This document shows, piece by piece, positions 1-9,440 of a stretch of DNA of 64,000 nt. The notes below the pieces were generated by a model. The model was not told the DNA's origin. It made no database searches and saw only the letters and a program-made list of their open reading frames with translations. This DNA is from Bifidobacterium biavatii DSM 23969 (GTDB taxonomy: Bacteria; Actinomycetota; Actinomycetes; Actinomycetales; Bifidobacteriaceae). Location of the stretch: the NCBI RefSeq assembly GCF_000741165.1, contig NZ_JGYN01000001.1, positions 4,141-68,140 of the forward strand, given 5' to 3'. The position numbers and the translations under genes were made by a program. Each line of letters starts with the position of its first letter. Position 1 is the first letter of the stretch.

Positions 1-1545
1 GCGATGCGCTTCAAGCGCGTGCAGCAGCACGTCGTCCATCTGCGTGACGTCGCCGGCGCCCACGGTGAAGATCACGTCGCCGTGATGCGCGCGCATGGCG
101 AGCATCTGCGCCGCGACGCGCATGTCGTCGACCGCGCGGATCCACTGCCCGGCGGGTTCGTGCGCAAGACCGGCGGCCGCGTCGACGATCGTCTGCGCGG
201 TGACGTCCGGGAAATCCTCCTGCTTTTCGCGTGCGGGGAAGATGCCGGTGACGATCACGTCGTCGGCTTTGGCGAGCGCCGCCGCAAACTCCCCGGCGAA
301 GAACTTGGTGCGCGAGAACAGGTGCGGCTGGAACAGCACGCGGATCACCGACTCCGGGTAGCGCCGGCGCGCGGCGTCGAGCAGAGCGGCGATTTCGGTC
401 GGATGATGCGCGTAGTCGTCCACCACGGTCACGTCGGCCACGGTGCCGCGCACCTGGAAGCGTCGGGCCGCGCCAAGGAACGTGCCGGCCGCCTCCGCCG
501 CGCGGTGCGGGTCCATGCCGAGCAGCGTGGCGGCGGTGATGGCCGCGGTCGCATTGCGCGCGTTGTGCACGCCCGGCACGATCAGCGAGACGGGCAGGCG
601 CAGGTCGTCGCCGCCGAGCAGCGTGCCTGGCAGCACGATCGTGAACCGTTCGGCGCCGCTGCCGCTAGCTTCGGTCTCCGATTCGATACGCACGAACGTC
701 GCGCCGTTAAGATCGCCGAGCGCTTCGCGCGGCTGCGTCGAATACGCGATCGCGCGCGCGGCGACGGCCGGGGCGAGCGAGCGCAGCACGCCGAGCGCAC
801 CCTCGTCGTCGACGCAGATGATCACGTGTTCGCGTGCGTGGCCCGCGTGTTCGGCGAACGCGGCGTGATAGTGGGCCGCGTTGCCGTAATGGTCAAGATG
901 ATCCGGCTCGGCGTTGGTGATGATCGCGATGGCCGGACGGTATTTTTCGAAGCTGCCGTCCGATTCGTCCGCTTCGGCGACGAGCACGTCGCCGTGGCCC
1001 GCGTGTCCGCCGTCGAGCGTGGCACCGTCGGGCCCCTGGATGGAGCCGCCGATCGCATAGCTCGGGTCGGCGAGCGCGCCTTCGCCCGCATGTACGAGGA
1101 TGTGCGCAAGCAGCGAGCTGGTGGTGGTTTTGCCGTGCGCGCCGGCCACGGTCACGGCCCGGCGGCCGTTCATGAGCAGCGCGAGGATGTCGCTGCGGTG
1201 CACGATATGTGCGCCGGCGGCATGCGCGGCGACGATCTCCGGATTGCTCGGCTTGATCGCGCTCGAGTAGACGACCGTGCGCGCGCCGGCCACGTTGTCG
1301 GCCTGCTGGCCGATTTCGACGCGGATGCCGAGCGATTCGAGGCGGTCGGTTTTGGCACCGCGCTCGCGGTCGGAGCCGTCGACGTCGACGCCTTGCTCGT
1401 GCAGCATTTCGGCGAGCACGCTCATGCCGGCGCCGCCGATGCCGATGAAGTGGGTGCGGCCCAGTTCGCCGGCCGTCTGTACTTCACCGAATGCGGCGTG
1501 CGTGGGATCAAGGACGATGGTTTCGTCCGTGGTGGTTTCTGACAA
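1..1545 (-). CDS. murC: UDP-N-acetylmuramate--L-alanine ligase MurC (3' end cut by window edge)
   Basis: MurC adds L-alanine to UDP-MurNAc, the first amino acid of the peptidoglycan stem peptide, in the cytoplasm. The N-terminus has the Mur ligase Rossmann motif GIGGAGMSVLAEML, and the last residues visible include GAGDVTQMDDVLL, typical of the MurC C-terminus. The 515 codons present should be nearly the whole protein. Two starts are possible. A TTG at 1545 has a well-placed AAGGAG six bases upstream and is preferred; an in-frame ATG at 1569 lacks a Shine-Dalgarno. It follows murG by about 60 bases as the last gene of the dcw run in the window. Confidence 0.95.
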   Translation of the reverse strand, partial: MSETTTDETIVLDPTHAAFGEVQTAGELGRTHFIGIGGAGMSVLAEMLHEQGVDVDGSDRERGAKTDRLESLGIRVEIGQQADNVAGARTVVYSSAIKPSNPEIVAAHAAGAHIVHRSDILALLMNGRRAVTVAGAHGKTTTSSLLAHILVHAGEGALADPSYAIGGSIQGPDGATLDGGHAGHGDVLVAEADESDGSFEKYRPAIAIITNAEPDHLDHYGNAAHYHAAFAEHAGHAREHVIICVDDEGALGVLRSLAPAVAARAIAYSTQPREALGDLNGATFVRIESETEASGSGAERFTIVLPGTLLGGDDLRLPVSLIVPGVHNARNATAAITAATLLGMDPHRAAEAAGTFLGAARRFQVRGTVADVTVVDDYAHHPTEIAALLDAARRRYPESVIRVLFQPHLFSRTKFFAGEFAAALAKADDVIVTGIFPAREKQEDFPDVTAQTIVDAAAGLAHEPAGQWIRAVDDMRVAAQMLAMRAHHGDVIFTVGAGDVTQMDDVLLHALEAHR

Positions 1546-1605
1546 CGTTTTCTCCTTGGTTTCTGTCATAGGCGACGTGATGGGACCTGAACGTCGTGGC
1601 GTGCG

Positions 1606-2784
1606 TCACCGCGCGATGTCGAGCACAGTGCGGGCCATCCGGTCGGCCGCGTCGCGAATGCCGTACCCCCACGCCTTTTCGCCGAACTGGCGCAGGCGGA
1701 TCGGGTCGTCCAGCAGGGCGGGGACGTGCTCGTGCACCCAGTCGGCGGTGAAGTCGCGGTCGGCGACCATGAGCCCGCCGCCCGCCTCGACGACGGGCTG
1801 CGCGTTGAACCGCTGTTCGCCGTTGCCGATGGGCAGCGGCACGTAGACGGCGGGCAGGCCGAGCGCGGCGAGTTCGGACACGGATCCAGCGCCGGCGCGG
1901 CAGATCACGAGCGCGGCGCACGCGAACGCGAGATCGATGCGTTCGAGATATTCGGCGACGTGGTAGTCGCCGCCGGATGCCGCGTCGTCGAACAGTCCCG
2001 ACAGCGCGTTCTCGCCGGCCTCGCGCGCGACGGTGGCGCGTACCTCGTCGATTTTGCCGCGGCCGGTCAGGTGGATCACCTGCGCGGATTTGAGCAGGTC
2101 GGCGGATGCCTCGGACACGGCGCGGTTGAGGCTGAGCGCGCCGAGGGAGCCTCCGGTGACGAGCACGAGCGGGCGCTTCGGGTCGATGCCGAGTCGGGCC
2201 GCGGCCTCGTCGCGCACGGCGACGCGGTCGGTTTCCAGTTTCCTGCACAGCGATGCGATGGCCGGGCGCAGCGGCAGGCCGACGCGTTCGATCGTCGCGC
2301 CGGGCGCCGGCTTCAGCCCGGTGTTGGCGTACGCGGTGCCGATGTAGGCCGCCCAGCGGGCGCCGAGCTTGTTAGCCATGCCGGCGCGCGCGTTCTGCTC
2401 GTGGATGACGATCGGAATGCCCATGCGGTGCGCCGCGGCGTACACGGGCGCGGAGGCGTAGCCGCCGAATCCGACCACCACGTCGGCGTGGCGGGCCTCG
2501 AGGATGGAACGCACCTTGTCACCTTCCCGCTTCCAACGCATCGGGAAGCGCAGCGCGTCAAGATTGGGCCTGCGCGGGAACGGCACCTTGTCGATGGTGT
2601 CCAGTTCGTAGCCGGCCTGCGGCACCAAATCGTGCTCGAGGCCGACGGCGGTGCCGATGACGCTCACGCTGGCGTTCGGTTCGATGCGGCGGATGGCGTC
2701 GGCCACCGACAGCAGCGGATTGACGTGTCCGGCGGTGCCTCCGCCGGCAAGTACGACATTCACGGTTTTCTTGCTCATATTCAT
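1606..2784 (-). CDS. murG: UDP-GlcNAc:lipid I GlcNAc transferase MurG
   Basis: MurG converts lipid I to lipid II on the inner face of the membrane. It is 392 residues long, normal for the family. The nucleotide-sugar motif [10 protein letters not shown] starts at residue 14, HEQN lies at about 128-131, and the second glycine-rich loop GGSLGA lies at 211-216, so this is a complete GT28 fold with two Rossmann domains. The start may be ATG 2784 or ATG 2778; neither has a strong ribosome binding site. It lies between ftsW and murC in the usual dcw order. Confidence 0.97.
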   Translation of the reverse strand: MNMSKKTVNVVLAGGGTAGHVNPLLSVADAIRRIEPNASVSVIGTAVGLEHDLVPQAGYELDTIDKVPFPRRPNLDALRFPMRWKREGDKVRSILEARHADVVVGFGGYASAPVYAAAHRMGIPIVIHEQNARAGMANKLGARWAAYIGTAYANTGLKPAPGATIERVGLPLRPAIASLCRKLETDRVAVRDEAAARLGIDPKRPLVLVTGGSLGALSLNRAVSEASADLLKSAQVIHLTGRGKIDEVRATVAREAGENALSGLFDDAASGGDYHVAEYLERIDLAFACAALVICRAGAGSVSELAALGLPAVYVPLPIGNGEQRFNAQPVVEAGGGLMVADRDFTADWVHEHVPALLDDPIRLRQFGEKAWGYGIRDAADRMARTVLDIAR

Positions 2785-2859
2785 CGTCTGCCAGTCTACG
2801 TTCCCTTATACCCATACGCGTCCGCACGCTGCCTGATGGACGGCGTTGCGGATGGCGCG

Positions 2860-4173
2860 TCACGAACGGCGCGTTTCGGCTTTGATCTGCGGTTGGCTGC
2901 GCATCATGCCCACCGCCACTCCGGCCGCGGACAGACACATGAGCATCGACGATCCGCCCGCCGAAACGAACGGCATCGGCACGCCGAGCACCGGGAACAG
3001 GCCGACGACGACGCCAATGTTGACAAGCGCTTGGCCGACGATCCAGATCATCACGCACATCAGCACCATCGACACGTACCGGTCCTTGATCTGCAGCGCC
3101 ACGACGAGCAGGCACCAGCCGATCGTCACGAACAGCAGCACGACGATCATCGTGCCGACGAATCCGGTCTCCTCGCCGATGATCGCGAAGATAAAGTCGT
3201 TGTGCGCGGCCGGCAGATAGTTCCACTTCTCGCGCGAATTGCCGAGTCCGACGCCGAGCAGGCCTCCCGACGAAAGCGCGTACCGCGCGTGGACCGACTG
3301 GAAGCACAACGTGACCTGCGTGTCCGTGTCGGAGCACGAGTACGCGGCGAACACGCGTTTCAATCGGTTCGAGCTGGTGATGACGAGCACCAGCACCAGC
3401 ACCGACAGGGCGCCGGCCAGCATGGCCATGTATTTGAGCGGGAAGCCGCTGATCATGAACGCAACCACGCCGATGAACACGATGATCATAGCAGTGCCGA
3501 GATCCTTGCCCAGCAGCACAAGACCCAGGCTGGACGCGTACACGCCGCCGGGCACGATATACGCCTTCCATCCTTCGCGGCGGAATCGCTTGGCGGCCAG
3601 TTGCAGCGCCCCAGGCAGCCAGATGCACAGCGACAGCTTGATCAGCTCAGCCGGCTGGAAGGTGATCACGCCGCGAATGCCGATCCAACCACGGTTGCCG
3701 TCCACGTCGATGCCGAGCGGCGTGAGCGTGAGGAACTGCAGGAACATGGCGGCGAACACGGCCGCACCGCCTACCTTGCGGTAGAGGCGCGCGCCGCAAC
3801 GCGACAATCCCAGCGCGCACAGGAAGCCGCCCACGCAGTACACGCCCTGGCTCATGGCCTGCTTCCACGGAGCGTATCCGCGGGCCACCATGTCCACCGA
3901 CGAACTGGAGAACACCATGATGACGCCGAACACAGAAAGCGCGAGCACCGCCACCACGAATCCGTGGTAGCACCACAACGGGTTGAGCAGGCCCGCAAGC
4001 CCGCCGAACCCGGCGAAATCGCCACGGTCGGGCTCCCGCAGGGGGCGCATCGGCATTCGCCGGTTCCCCGGGCCATCACCGGTGCGGACGCGTCCGGCCG
4101 CGTCCCCCGCACCCTTGACGGATGATCCGGGGGACGTCTTATCAGAGGAGGCGATGCGTCTAGCCTTCGGCAT
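2860..4173 (-). CDS. ftsW: Septal peptidoglycan polymerase FtsW (SEDS family)
   Basis: FtsW is the SEDS-family glycosyltransferase that works with the class B PBP FtsI at the septum. The 437-residue protein has about 60 N-terminal cytoplasmic residues, then many membrane segments starting near residue 71. SEDS hallmarks are visible, including [20 protein letters not shown] and the following [12 protein letters not shown]. The start at 4173 lies inside the 3' end of murD (14-base overlap), which implies translational coupling. The GC-rich N-terminal tail of unconserved sequence is longer than in E. coli but common in actinobacteria. Confidence 0.96.
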   Translation of the reverse strand: MPKARRIASSDKTSPGSSVKGAGDAAGRVRTGDGPGNRRMPMRPLREPDRGDFAGFGGLAGLLNPLWCYHGFVVAVLALSVFGVIMVFSSSSVDMVARGYAPWKQAMSQGVYCVGGFLCALGLSRCGARLYRKVGGAAVFAAMFLQFLTLTPLGIDVDGNRGWIGIRGVITFQPAELIKLSLCIWLPGALQLAAKRFRREGWKAYIVPGGVYASSLGLVLLGKDLGTAMIIVFIGVVAFMISGFPLKYMAMLAGALSVLVLVLVITSSNRLKRVFAAYSCSDTDTQVTLCFQSVHARYALSSGGLLGVGLGNSREKWNYLPAAHNDFIFAIIGEETGFVGTMIVVLLFVTIGWCLLVVALQIKDRYVSMVLMCVMIWIVGQALVNIGVVVGLFPVLGVPMPFVSAGGSSMLMCLSAAGVAVGMMRSQPQIKAETRRS

Positions 4174-5590
4174 GCTCGCTCACCCAGCGGCGCGATTCGG
4201 CCGCAAACTGGTCGCCGCGATCCGCGTACGACTTGAACTGGTCCATCGAGGCGCATGCGGGGGCCATGAGCACCACGTTGCCGGCCTCTGCGTAGGAACC
4301 GGCCGCGTTGACCGCACGCGCCATGACCGTGGCGTTGTCGGCCGGGTCGATGACGGTGAGCGGGATTTCCGGCGCACTGGCGGCGAACGCGTCGAGCATG
4401 GGCTGCTGGTCGCGGCCGATGATGACGGCGGCCTTGATGGTGTGCGCCTGATCGGCCACGAGCTTCTCGAACCGGCTGCCCTTGGCGAGGCCGCCCGCGA
4501 TCCACACGACGGACTTAGCACCGAAGCTGTTCAGCGACGCGTTGGCGGCGTGCGCGTTGGTGGCCTTGGAGTCGTCGACGAAGCGGATGGCCTGCGCGCC
4601 GCTGCCAGCCGTGGCGACAGTCTGGATGCGGTGGCCGCCGGGGGCGAACGCCTGCAGCGCGCGCACGGCCGTGTCGCGGTCCGCGCCGTAGCCGAGCGCG
4701 AGCGACAGTGCGGTGAGCGCGTCGGCGAGCAGATGCGGGTAGACAGTGCCGTCCGGCTCGGTCAGATGCGTGAATTCGGCGACCGGCGCGACCTTGGTCG
4801 CCTCCCCCGGCGTGCCGCCGGCGACGCCGCTCATGTCGACGATCCAGCCGTCCGCCACGCCGATCTGGCCGGCCTTGGGCGCGCCGAGCGTGAAGCCGAC
4901 CTTGCGGCAGCCGTCCGCGGTTTCAGCCTGCTCGGCCAGACCGGTCACGCGCGCGTCGTCGGCGTTGTACACGAGCGTCTTCTTCACGCCGTGGAACACC
5001 TTGGACTTGTCGGCCGCGTAGTTTTCGATGCCGCCGTGCCAGTCGAGATGGTCGTCGGCGATGTTGGTGATCGCCGCACAGTCGAGCGCCAGCGAATATG
5101 TGAAATGCAGCTGGAAGGAGCTCAGCTCGACGCACAGCACGTCGTTGGCCGCGTCGATGGCCGCGTGGGAGACGGCCTTGCCGATGTTGCCGACCGCCGG
5201 GGCCTTCAAACCGCACGCGGTGAGCATTTCGGAGGTCATCTCCGTGGTGGACGTCTTGCCGTTGGTGCCGGTGATGCCGATCCAGCCGGCGTGCGCGCCC
5301 TTGCCGTCGCGGTCGGCGCGCAGCCACCAGGCAAGCTCCACCTCGCTGATCACGGGGATGCCACGACGCTGCGCCTCGAGGATGAACGGGGTGCGCGGGT
5401 TGAACACGGGCGACGTGCACACCAGATCGATCGCATCCCAGTCGACGTCGTCGAAGGATTTCAGGTCGGCGTCCTCGCACCGCTCGTCCACGCCGATCGC
5501 CTTCGCGCCGTGCGCGCGCAGCACGTCCATCATGCTGCGCCCGGAAATGCCGAGTCCCGCGACCAGCGCGGTCTTGCCGTTAACGTCCAT
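4160..5590 (-). CDS. murD: UDP-N-acetylmuramoylalanine--D-glutamate ligase MurD
   Basis: MurD adds D-glutamate to UDP-MurNAc-L-Ala. At 476 residues it has the normal length. It begins with a Rossmann loop ([11 protein letters not shown]), carries the ATP loop TGTNGKT at residues 107-113, and has the downstream HLDWHGG motif of Mur ligases. The ATG at 5590 has a strong AAGGAG seven bases upstream. It follows mraY after a 113-base gap that contains two hairpins, and overlaps ftsW at its 3' end. Confidence 0.97.
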   Translation of the reverse strand: MDVNGKTALVAGLGISGRSMMDVLRAHGAKAIGVDERCEDADLKSFDDVDWDAIDLVCTSPVFNPRTPFILEAQRRGIPVISEVELAWWLRADRDGKGAHAGWIGITGTNGKTSTTEMTSEMLTACGLKAPAVGNIGKAVSHAAIDAANDVLCVELSSFQLHFTYSLALDCAAITNIADDHLDWHGGIENYAADKSKVFHGVKKTLVYNADDARVTGLAEQAETADGCRKVGFTLGAPKAGQIGVADGWIVDMSGVAGGTPGEATKVAPVAEFTHLTEPDGTVYPHLLADALTALSLALGYGADRDTAVRALQAFAPGGHRIQTVATAGSGAQAIRFVDDSKATNAHAANASLNSFGAKSVVWIAGGLAKGSRFEKLVADQAHTIKAAVIIGRDQQPMLDAFAASAPEIPLTVIDPADNATVMARAVNAAGSYAEAGNVVLMAPACASMDQFKSYADRGDQFAAESRRWVSEHAEG

Positions 5591-5612
5591 ATCCGCTCCT
5601 TACCGAATGATC

Positions 5613-5630
5613 GGAACCGCAAACGGTTCC
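5613..5630. promoter_or_regulatory. Short hairpin in the mraY-murD gap, just before the murD ribosome binding site
   Basis: GGAACCG and CGGTTCC form a perfect 7-bp stem with a 4-base loop, about 15 bases upstream of the murD Shine-Dalgarno. A second hairpin (GTCGGCGT / ACGCCGAC, 5677-5698) sits just after the mraY stop. Neither is followed by a T tract, so they may stabilise the message or tune murD translation instead of ending transcription. The stems are seen in the sequence; the role is inference. Confidence 0.4.
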
Positions 5631-5703
5631 CTATCGTATATCCGCTTTGTGTCCTCGCGATCGCGCCTTCCGCGGCGTCGGCGTCGCACAACGCCGACCG
5701 TCG

Positions 5704-6804
5704 TCACAGCAGTCCGGAACGCGCGGCCCAGTCCGCGTAGAAGACCATGAGGCCGCACAGCACGAACAGGAGCTCGATCATCCAGAAGCGCACCACGACC
5801 TTCGTTTCGGTCCAGCCGCACAGTTCGAAGTGGTGGTGGATGGGGGCCATCTTGAACACGCGCTTGTGCGTGGCCTTGAAGTAGCCGACCTGGATCACGT
5901 CGCTCATCGCCTCGATCACGTACAGGCCGCCCATGATCACGGCGAGGAACTCGGTGTGCGTGGCGATGGAGAGCGCCGCGAACAGGCCGCCGAGCGCGAG
6001 CGAGCCAGTGTCGCCCATGAAGATCGTGGCCGGGTTCGAGTTGTACCACAGGAATCCGAAGCAGGCGACGGCCGCGCACACGGCGATGACGGTCAGGTCG
6101 AGCGGGTCGGACACCGCATAGGAGAAGCCCTGGTGCGTGCCGCCCTTGATGTGGTACGCCTCCCAGAACGCGATGATCGCGTAGCCTGCGAACGAGATCA
6201 TCGACGAGCCAGCCGCCAGGCCGTCAAGGCCGTCGGTGAGGTTGACCGCGTTCGTCCACGCGGCCATCAGGAAGTTCACCCACACGACGAAGAGGATGAT
6301 CGAGATGAGCCGGCCGGCGAATTCGAAGCTGATGAACGGCGTCTCGATAAAGCTCATACCGGCCTGCGCGCTCGGGAATCCTGACTTGGTGGGGATAATC
6401 AGGGCGAGCACCGCGTAGATCGTGGCCAGGATGAACTGGCCAATGAACTTGCCGCCGACGGTCAGGCCCTCGTTCTGCTTCTTGCGCACCTTCGCGAAAT
6501 CGTCGACGAAGCCGAGGCAGCCCATCGACATCATGGCGAACAGCACGAGCACCGCCGACCACGAGGGCACGCTGCCGGAATTGAGATACCGGTACAGCGC
6601 CGAGGCGGCCCAGCCGAGCAGCACCGCGAAGTTGATCACCACACCGCCAAGCGTCGGCGTGCCGCGCTTGATCTGGTGGGACTTGGGGCCGTCCTGCCGG
6701 ATGTACTGCCCGTAGTGCAACTTGTGGACCAGTCTGATCAGCATCGGGGTGCCGACCATGGTGACGACCAGCGACACCAGGATGCCAATGATGAGCGAAA
6801 TCAC
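5704..6804 (-). CDS. mraY: Phospho-MurNAc-pentapeptide transferase MraY
   Basis: MraY moves phospho-MurNAc-pentapeptide from UDP to undecaprenyl phosphate, giving lipid I. The 366-residue polytopic membrane protein has the family landmarks: the segment around GFVDDFAKVRKKQNEGL, NAVNLTDGLDGLAAG in the middle, MGDTGSLALGG, and the C-terminal HHHFELCGW. The start is GTG 6804 with GGAG eight bases upstream. Gene order murF-mraY-murD is the standard one. Confidence 0.97.
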   Translation of the reverse strand: MISLIIGILVSLVVTMVGTPMLIRLVHKLHYGQYIRQDGPKSHQIKRGTPTLGGVVINFAVLLGWAASALYRYLNSGSVPSWSAVLVLFAMMSMGCLGFVDDFAKVRKKQNEGLTVGGKFIGQFILATIYAVLALIIPTKSGFPSAQAGMSFIETPFISFEFAGRLISIILFVVWVNFLMAAWTNAVNLTDGLDGLAAGSSMISFAGYAIIAFWEAYHIKGGTHQGFSYAVSDPLDLTVIAVCAAVACFGFLWYNSNPATIFMGDTGSLALGGLFAALSIATHTEFLAVIMGGLYVIEAMSDVIQVGYFKATHKRVFKMAPIHHHFELCGWTETKVVVRFWMIELLFVLCGLMVFYADWAARSGLL

Positions 6805-6871
6805 GATTGCTTCTCCACTCTCGTTTCCGTATGGGTTGTCGTATCGGGTATGCCGTCGTGCGGCGGGAACG

Positions 6872-8398
6872 TCACGCCGTCGGGTTCCAGCGCGATGCGA
6901 GCGCGCTCAGCCCGGACGCGTGCGATCCCTTGAGCAGCACGAGCGCGTTGGCATGGTTTCGGACAAGGTCCGTGGCCAGATGGTCGGCCTCGTCGGCTCC
7001 ATGCGCAAGCTCGACCGTCGCGCCGGATCCATCTGCCGCGGACTCGTCCCGCGCGCCTTGCACCAAATCGGCGGCCAGCGCGTCCAGATGCGGGTCGTTC
7101 GCCGAGCTGACCGCGATCACCGCGTCGATGCCGGCGCGTACCGCGTCCGCGCCGATACCCCGGTGCAGCTCGCCTTCGTCGCCGCCGAGCTCGAGCATCG
7201 CGCCGAGCACGGCGATGCGGTACGGTCCGGCAGCCTGCGCCTGTTCCGTCTGCGGTTCGCGGGCCGTCTTCCCCCACGATGCCAGCGCGTTGATGCCGGC
7301 GCGCATGGAATCCGGATTGGCGTTGAACGAGTCGTCGATGAGCGTGAACGAGACGCCGTCGCGCGTCACCGTGGACACGGCCATGCGGTGCGCGCTGATA
7401 TGCGTCTGCTCGCCCAGCACGCGGGCGATGTTAGCGAGTCCCAGTCCGCAGCGGCGAGCGACGCTGGCGGCGGCGAGCGCGTTCATCACGTTGTGTTCGC
7501 CGCGGATGCCGAGCGTGACGTGCACGGTTTCCGTACCGTCGGTCATGTCGAAATACGGATGGTCCGTGGCGTCCTGTCCGATGTTCCGGGCCGTCAGTTC
7601 GCCCGGATGCGCATGGTCGGGGTCGATGCCAAACCACAGCACGTCGCCGGGCACGAGCGGCTCCATGGCGGCTACGTGCGCGTCGTCGGCGTTGAGCACG
7701 CCGGTGCCATCCGCCACGAGTCCGCGCACGATCTCGCTTTTGGCCTGCGCGATGCGTTCCACCGAGCCGAATTCGCCCAGATGCGCGCATCCGACCTTGA
7801 GCACCACGGCGATGTCCGGCGGCGCGATGGTGGTCAGTCGGGCGATTTCGCCGACGTGATTGGCGCCCATTTCGGCCACCAGGAACCGCGTGGAGGCTCC
7901 CACCTTGAGCGCGGTCAGCGGCAGGCCGATCTCGTTGTTGAATGAACCGAACGGGGCGACGGTCGGTCCCAGTTCACCCAGCAGCGCCTTGAGCAGGTCC
8001 TTCGTGGTGGTCTTGCCGACCGAGCCGGTGATGCCGACGATCGTGAACGGATCGGCCTCGGCGCGGCGGCGTTCGAGATTGTGCCGGGCGAGCAGGCCCA
8101 GCGCTTCGACCGTGTCCGGCACGAGGATCTGCGTGATCGGCGCGTCGACCTCGTGGCCAACCAGCGCGCACACGGCACCGCGGGCGGCCACGTCGGCGAG
8201 GAAGTCGTGCCCGTCGACGCGCTCTCCGGCGATCGCCACGAATACGGAGCCCTCCCCCGCTTCGCGCGAATCGCTTACGGCCGACGTCGCGACCGGTCGG
8301 TCCGGGTCGAATCCGGGCTGCACGTGAATCAGCGCGCCTCCCGTCGCTTCGGCTATCTCGTTGGGGGTCATCGGCATCATAGCCGCTTCGCTCGTCAC
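6872..8398 (-). CDS. murF: UDP-N-acetylmuramoyl-tripeptide--D-Ala-D-Ala ligase MurF
   Basis: MurF adds D-Ala-D-Ala to complete the UDP-MurNAc-pentapeptide. The ATP loop GSVGKT lies at about residues 125-130, followed by TKDLLKALL, and the C-terminal ligase domain is intact (508 residues). The reading frame is open further upstream, but a GTG at 8398 preceded by AAGGAAAGG at a good distance is the likeliest start. It follows the MurE-like gene after 97 bases. Confidence 0.95.
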   Translation of the reverse strand: MTSEAAMMPMTPNEIAEATGGALIHVQPGFDPDRPVATSAVSDSREAGEGSVFVAIAGERVDGHDFLADVAARGAVCALVGHEVDAPITQILVPDTVEALGLLARHNLERRRAEADPFTIVGITGSVGKTTTKDLLKALLGELGPTVAPFGSFNNEIGLPLTALKVGASTRFLVAEMGANHVGEIARLTTIAPPDIAVVLKVGCAHLGEFGSVERIAQAKSEIVRGLVADGTGVLNADDAHVAAMEPLVPGDVLWFGIDPDHAHPGELTARNIGQDATDHPYFDMTDGTETVHVTLGIRGEHNVMNALAAASVARRCGLGLANIARVLGEQTHISAHRMAVSTVTRDGVSFTLIDDSFNANPDSMRAGINALASWGKTAREPQTEQAQAAGPYRIAVLGAMLELGGDEGELHRGIGADAVRAGIDAVIAVSSANDPHLDALAADLVQGARDESAADGSGATVELAHGADEADHLATDLVRNHANALVLLKGSHASGLSALASRWNPTA

Positions 8399-8495
8399 TG
8401 TCTGTACCTTTCCTTGCGAACACAATCTCATTTGTCGTCGTTCCGCGCCGCATGTACCGTCCGCGCCTGTCTGCGGGGCGGGAGTCGTTCCTCGG

Positions 8496-9401
8496 CTACC
8501 GGTTCAGGTCGTGGTTGACCCGCAGCGCGTTCCTGATGTTGTTCTTGCGCACGCCGGCGGCCATCACCATGGCGATCGCCAGCGACGAGCGCTTGACGTC
8601 GGCCATGTCCGCATCGGCCAGGGGCGAGAACTGCATGGCGATCTGGTCCGATTCGCCGGTCCGGCCGATCAGATGCGTCTGGTCGTCCATCACGAACCCG
8701 TATTTCGACTGGTCGGCGCGCGCGATCGCGCCCTTGCGCGGATCGCTGTCCATGCCGTCCACGCCGAGCACGTCAATGTTGACGCCGCTGAGCGCGCCGT
8801 CGCGGAACGTGTCGTCGTCGAGCGCGACGATCACGGCCGCCGCGCCGTCCTCCTGGCACACGCCGAGCGTGCGCTGCACGTCGAAGATGCCGAGCGGATA
8901 GTCGAGCGCCAGCTGGCGTTCCAGCGATTGGGATCCGAACGAGCCGATCACGCTGACCGGATTGCCGAGCATGTGCAGCAGCCGCGACAACTGGCGTACG
9001 TTGGCTGCGACGTCGCTGCTGGCCGGTCCCGCCACGGCGAAGACGGCCAGCATGCTTGCCGGCGCGCCAGACATTTCCGTGGACAGTTCGCCAATCTGCG
9101 CGTCAGTCAGGTCGCCGAACAGCAGCGGCAGTTCGCAACCGTCGAGTTCGTCGCGCATCGCCGCTGGCACGAGCGCCGCGTACGCACCACGTTCCAGCGC
9201 CTGCTCCATCATGTTCTTCGGATTGCCCTCCGCCATGTCGCGCGGCACAAACAGCGCGCCGGCGGACACAGATTCCACGTCGTCGGCCAGCGACGTGACG
9301 GTCACGTTCGACGCGAACGACGGCTCCAGCTCGCATCCGTAATGGTCGGTCAAGTATCCCAGCGTCATGCGACGCGCCACGGCCTCGCTCACCGAACTCA
9401 T
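8496..9401 (-). CDS. Degenerate MurE-like protein in the dcw cluster (no ATP-binding loop)
   Basis: The gene sits exactly where murE is expected, between ftsI and murF, but encodes only 301 residues against about 490-520 for MurE. The N-terminal part looks like the MurE UDP-substrate domain (VTSLADDVESVSAGALFVPRD, then a GA.AALV-type stretch). Where the Mur ligase loop G-x-N-G-K-T should be, the sequence reads VIGSFGSQSLERQL, with no GKT. The C-terminal ligase domain is missing or unrecognisable. It is therefore unlikely to ligate an amino acid; a scaffold or UDP-MurNAc-peptide-binding role is possible, and a working MurE must be encoded outside the window. Its start (ATG 9401) has AGGTGA upstream. 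The frame is uninterrupted, so it is kept, not decaying. Confidence 0.8.
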   Translation of the reverse strand: MSSVSEAVARRMTLGYLTDHYGCELEPSFASNVTVTSLADDVESVSAGALFVPRDMAEGNPKNMMEQALERGAYAALVPAAMRDELDGCELPLLFGDLTDAQIGELSTEMSGAPASMLAVFAVAGPASSDVAANVRQLSRLLHMLGNPVSVIGSFGSQSLERQLALDYPLGIFDVQRTLGVCQEDGAAAVIVALDDDTFRDGALSGVNIDVLGVDGMDSDPRKGAIARADQSKYGFVMDDQTHLIGRTGESDQIAMQFSPLADADMADVKRSSLAIAMVMAAGVRKNNIRNALRVNHDLNR

Positions 9402-9440
9402 CCGATCACCTGTCCTTTTTCCCTGTCGCGCATGTCCCGC

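Noticed and set aside
4..1542. Long plus-strand open frame (512 codons) opposite murC
   Set aside because: It is antisense to a clear Mur ligase and its product is arginine/alanine/histidine-rich without domains; such frames are common opposite high-GC genes.
1726..4125. 799-codon plus-strand frame opposite murG and ftsW
   Set aside because: Same reason: strong sense-strand genes with family motifs, low-complexity antisense product.
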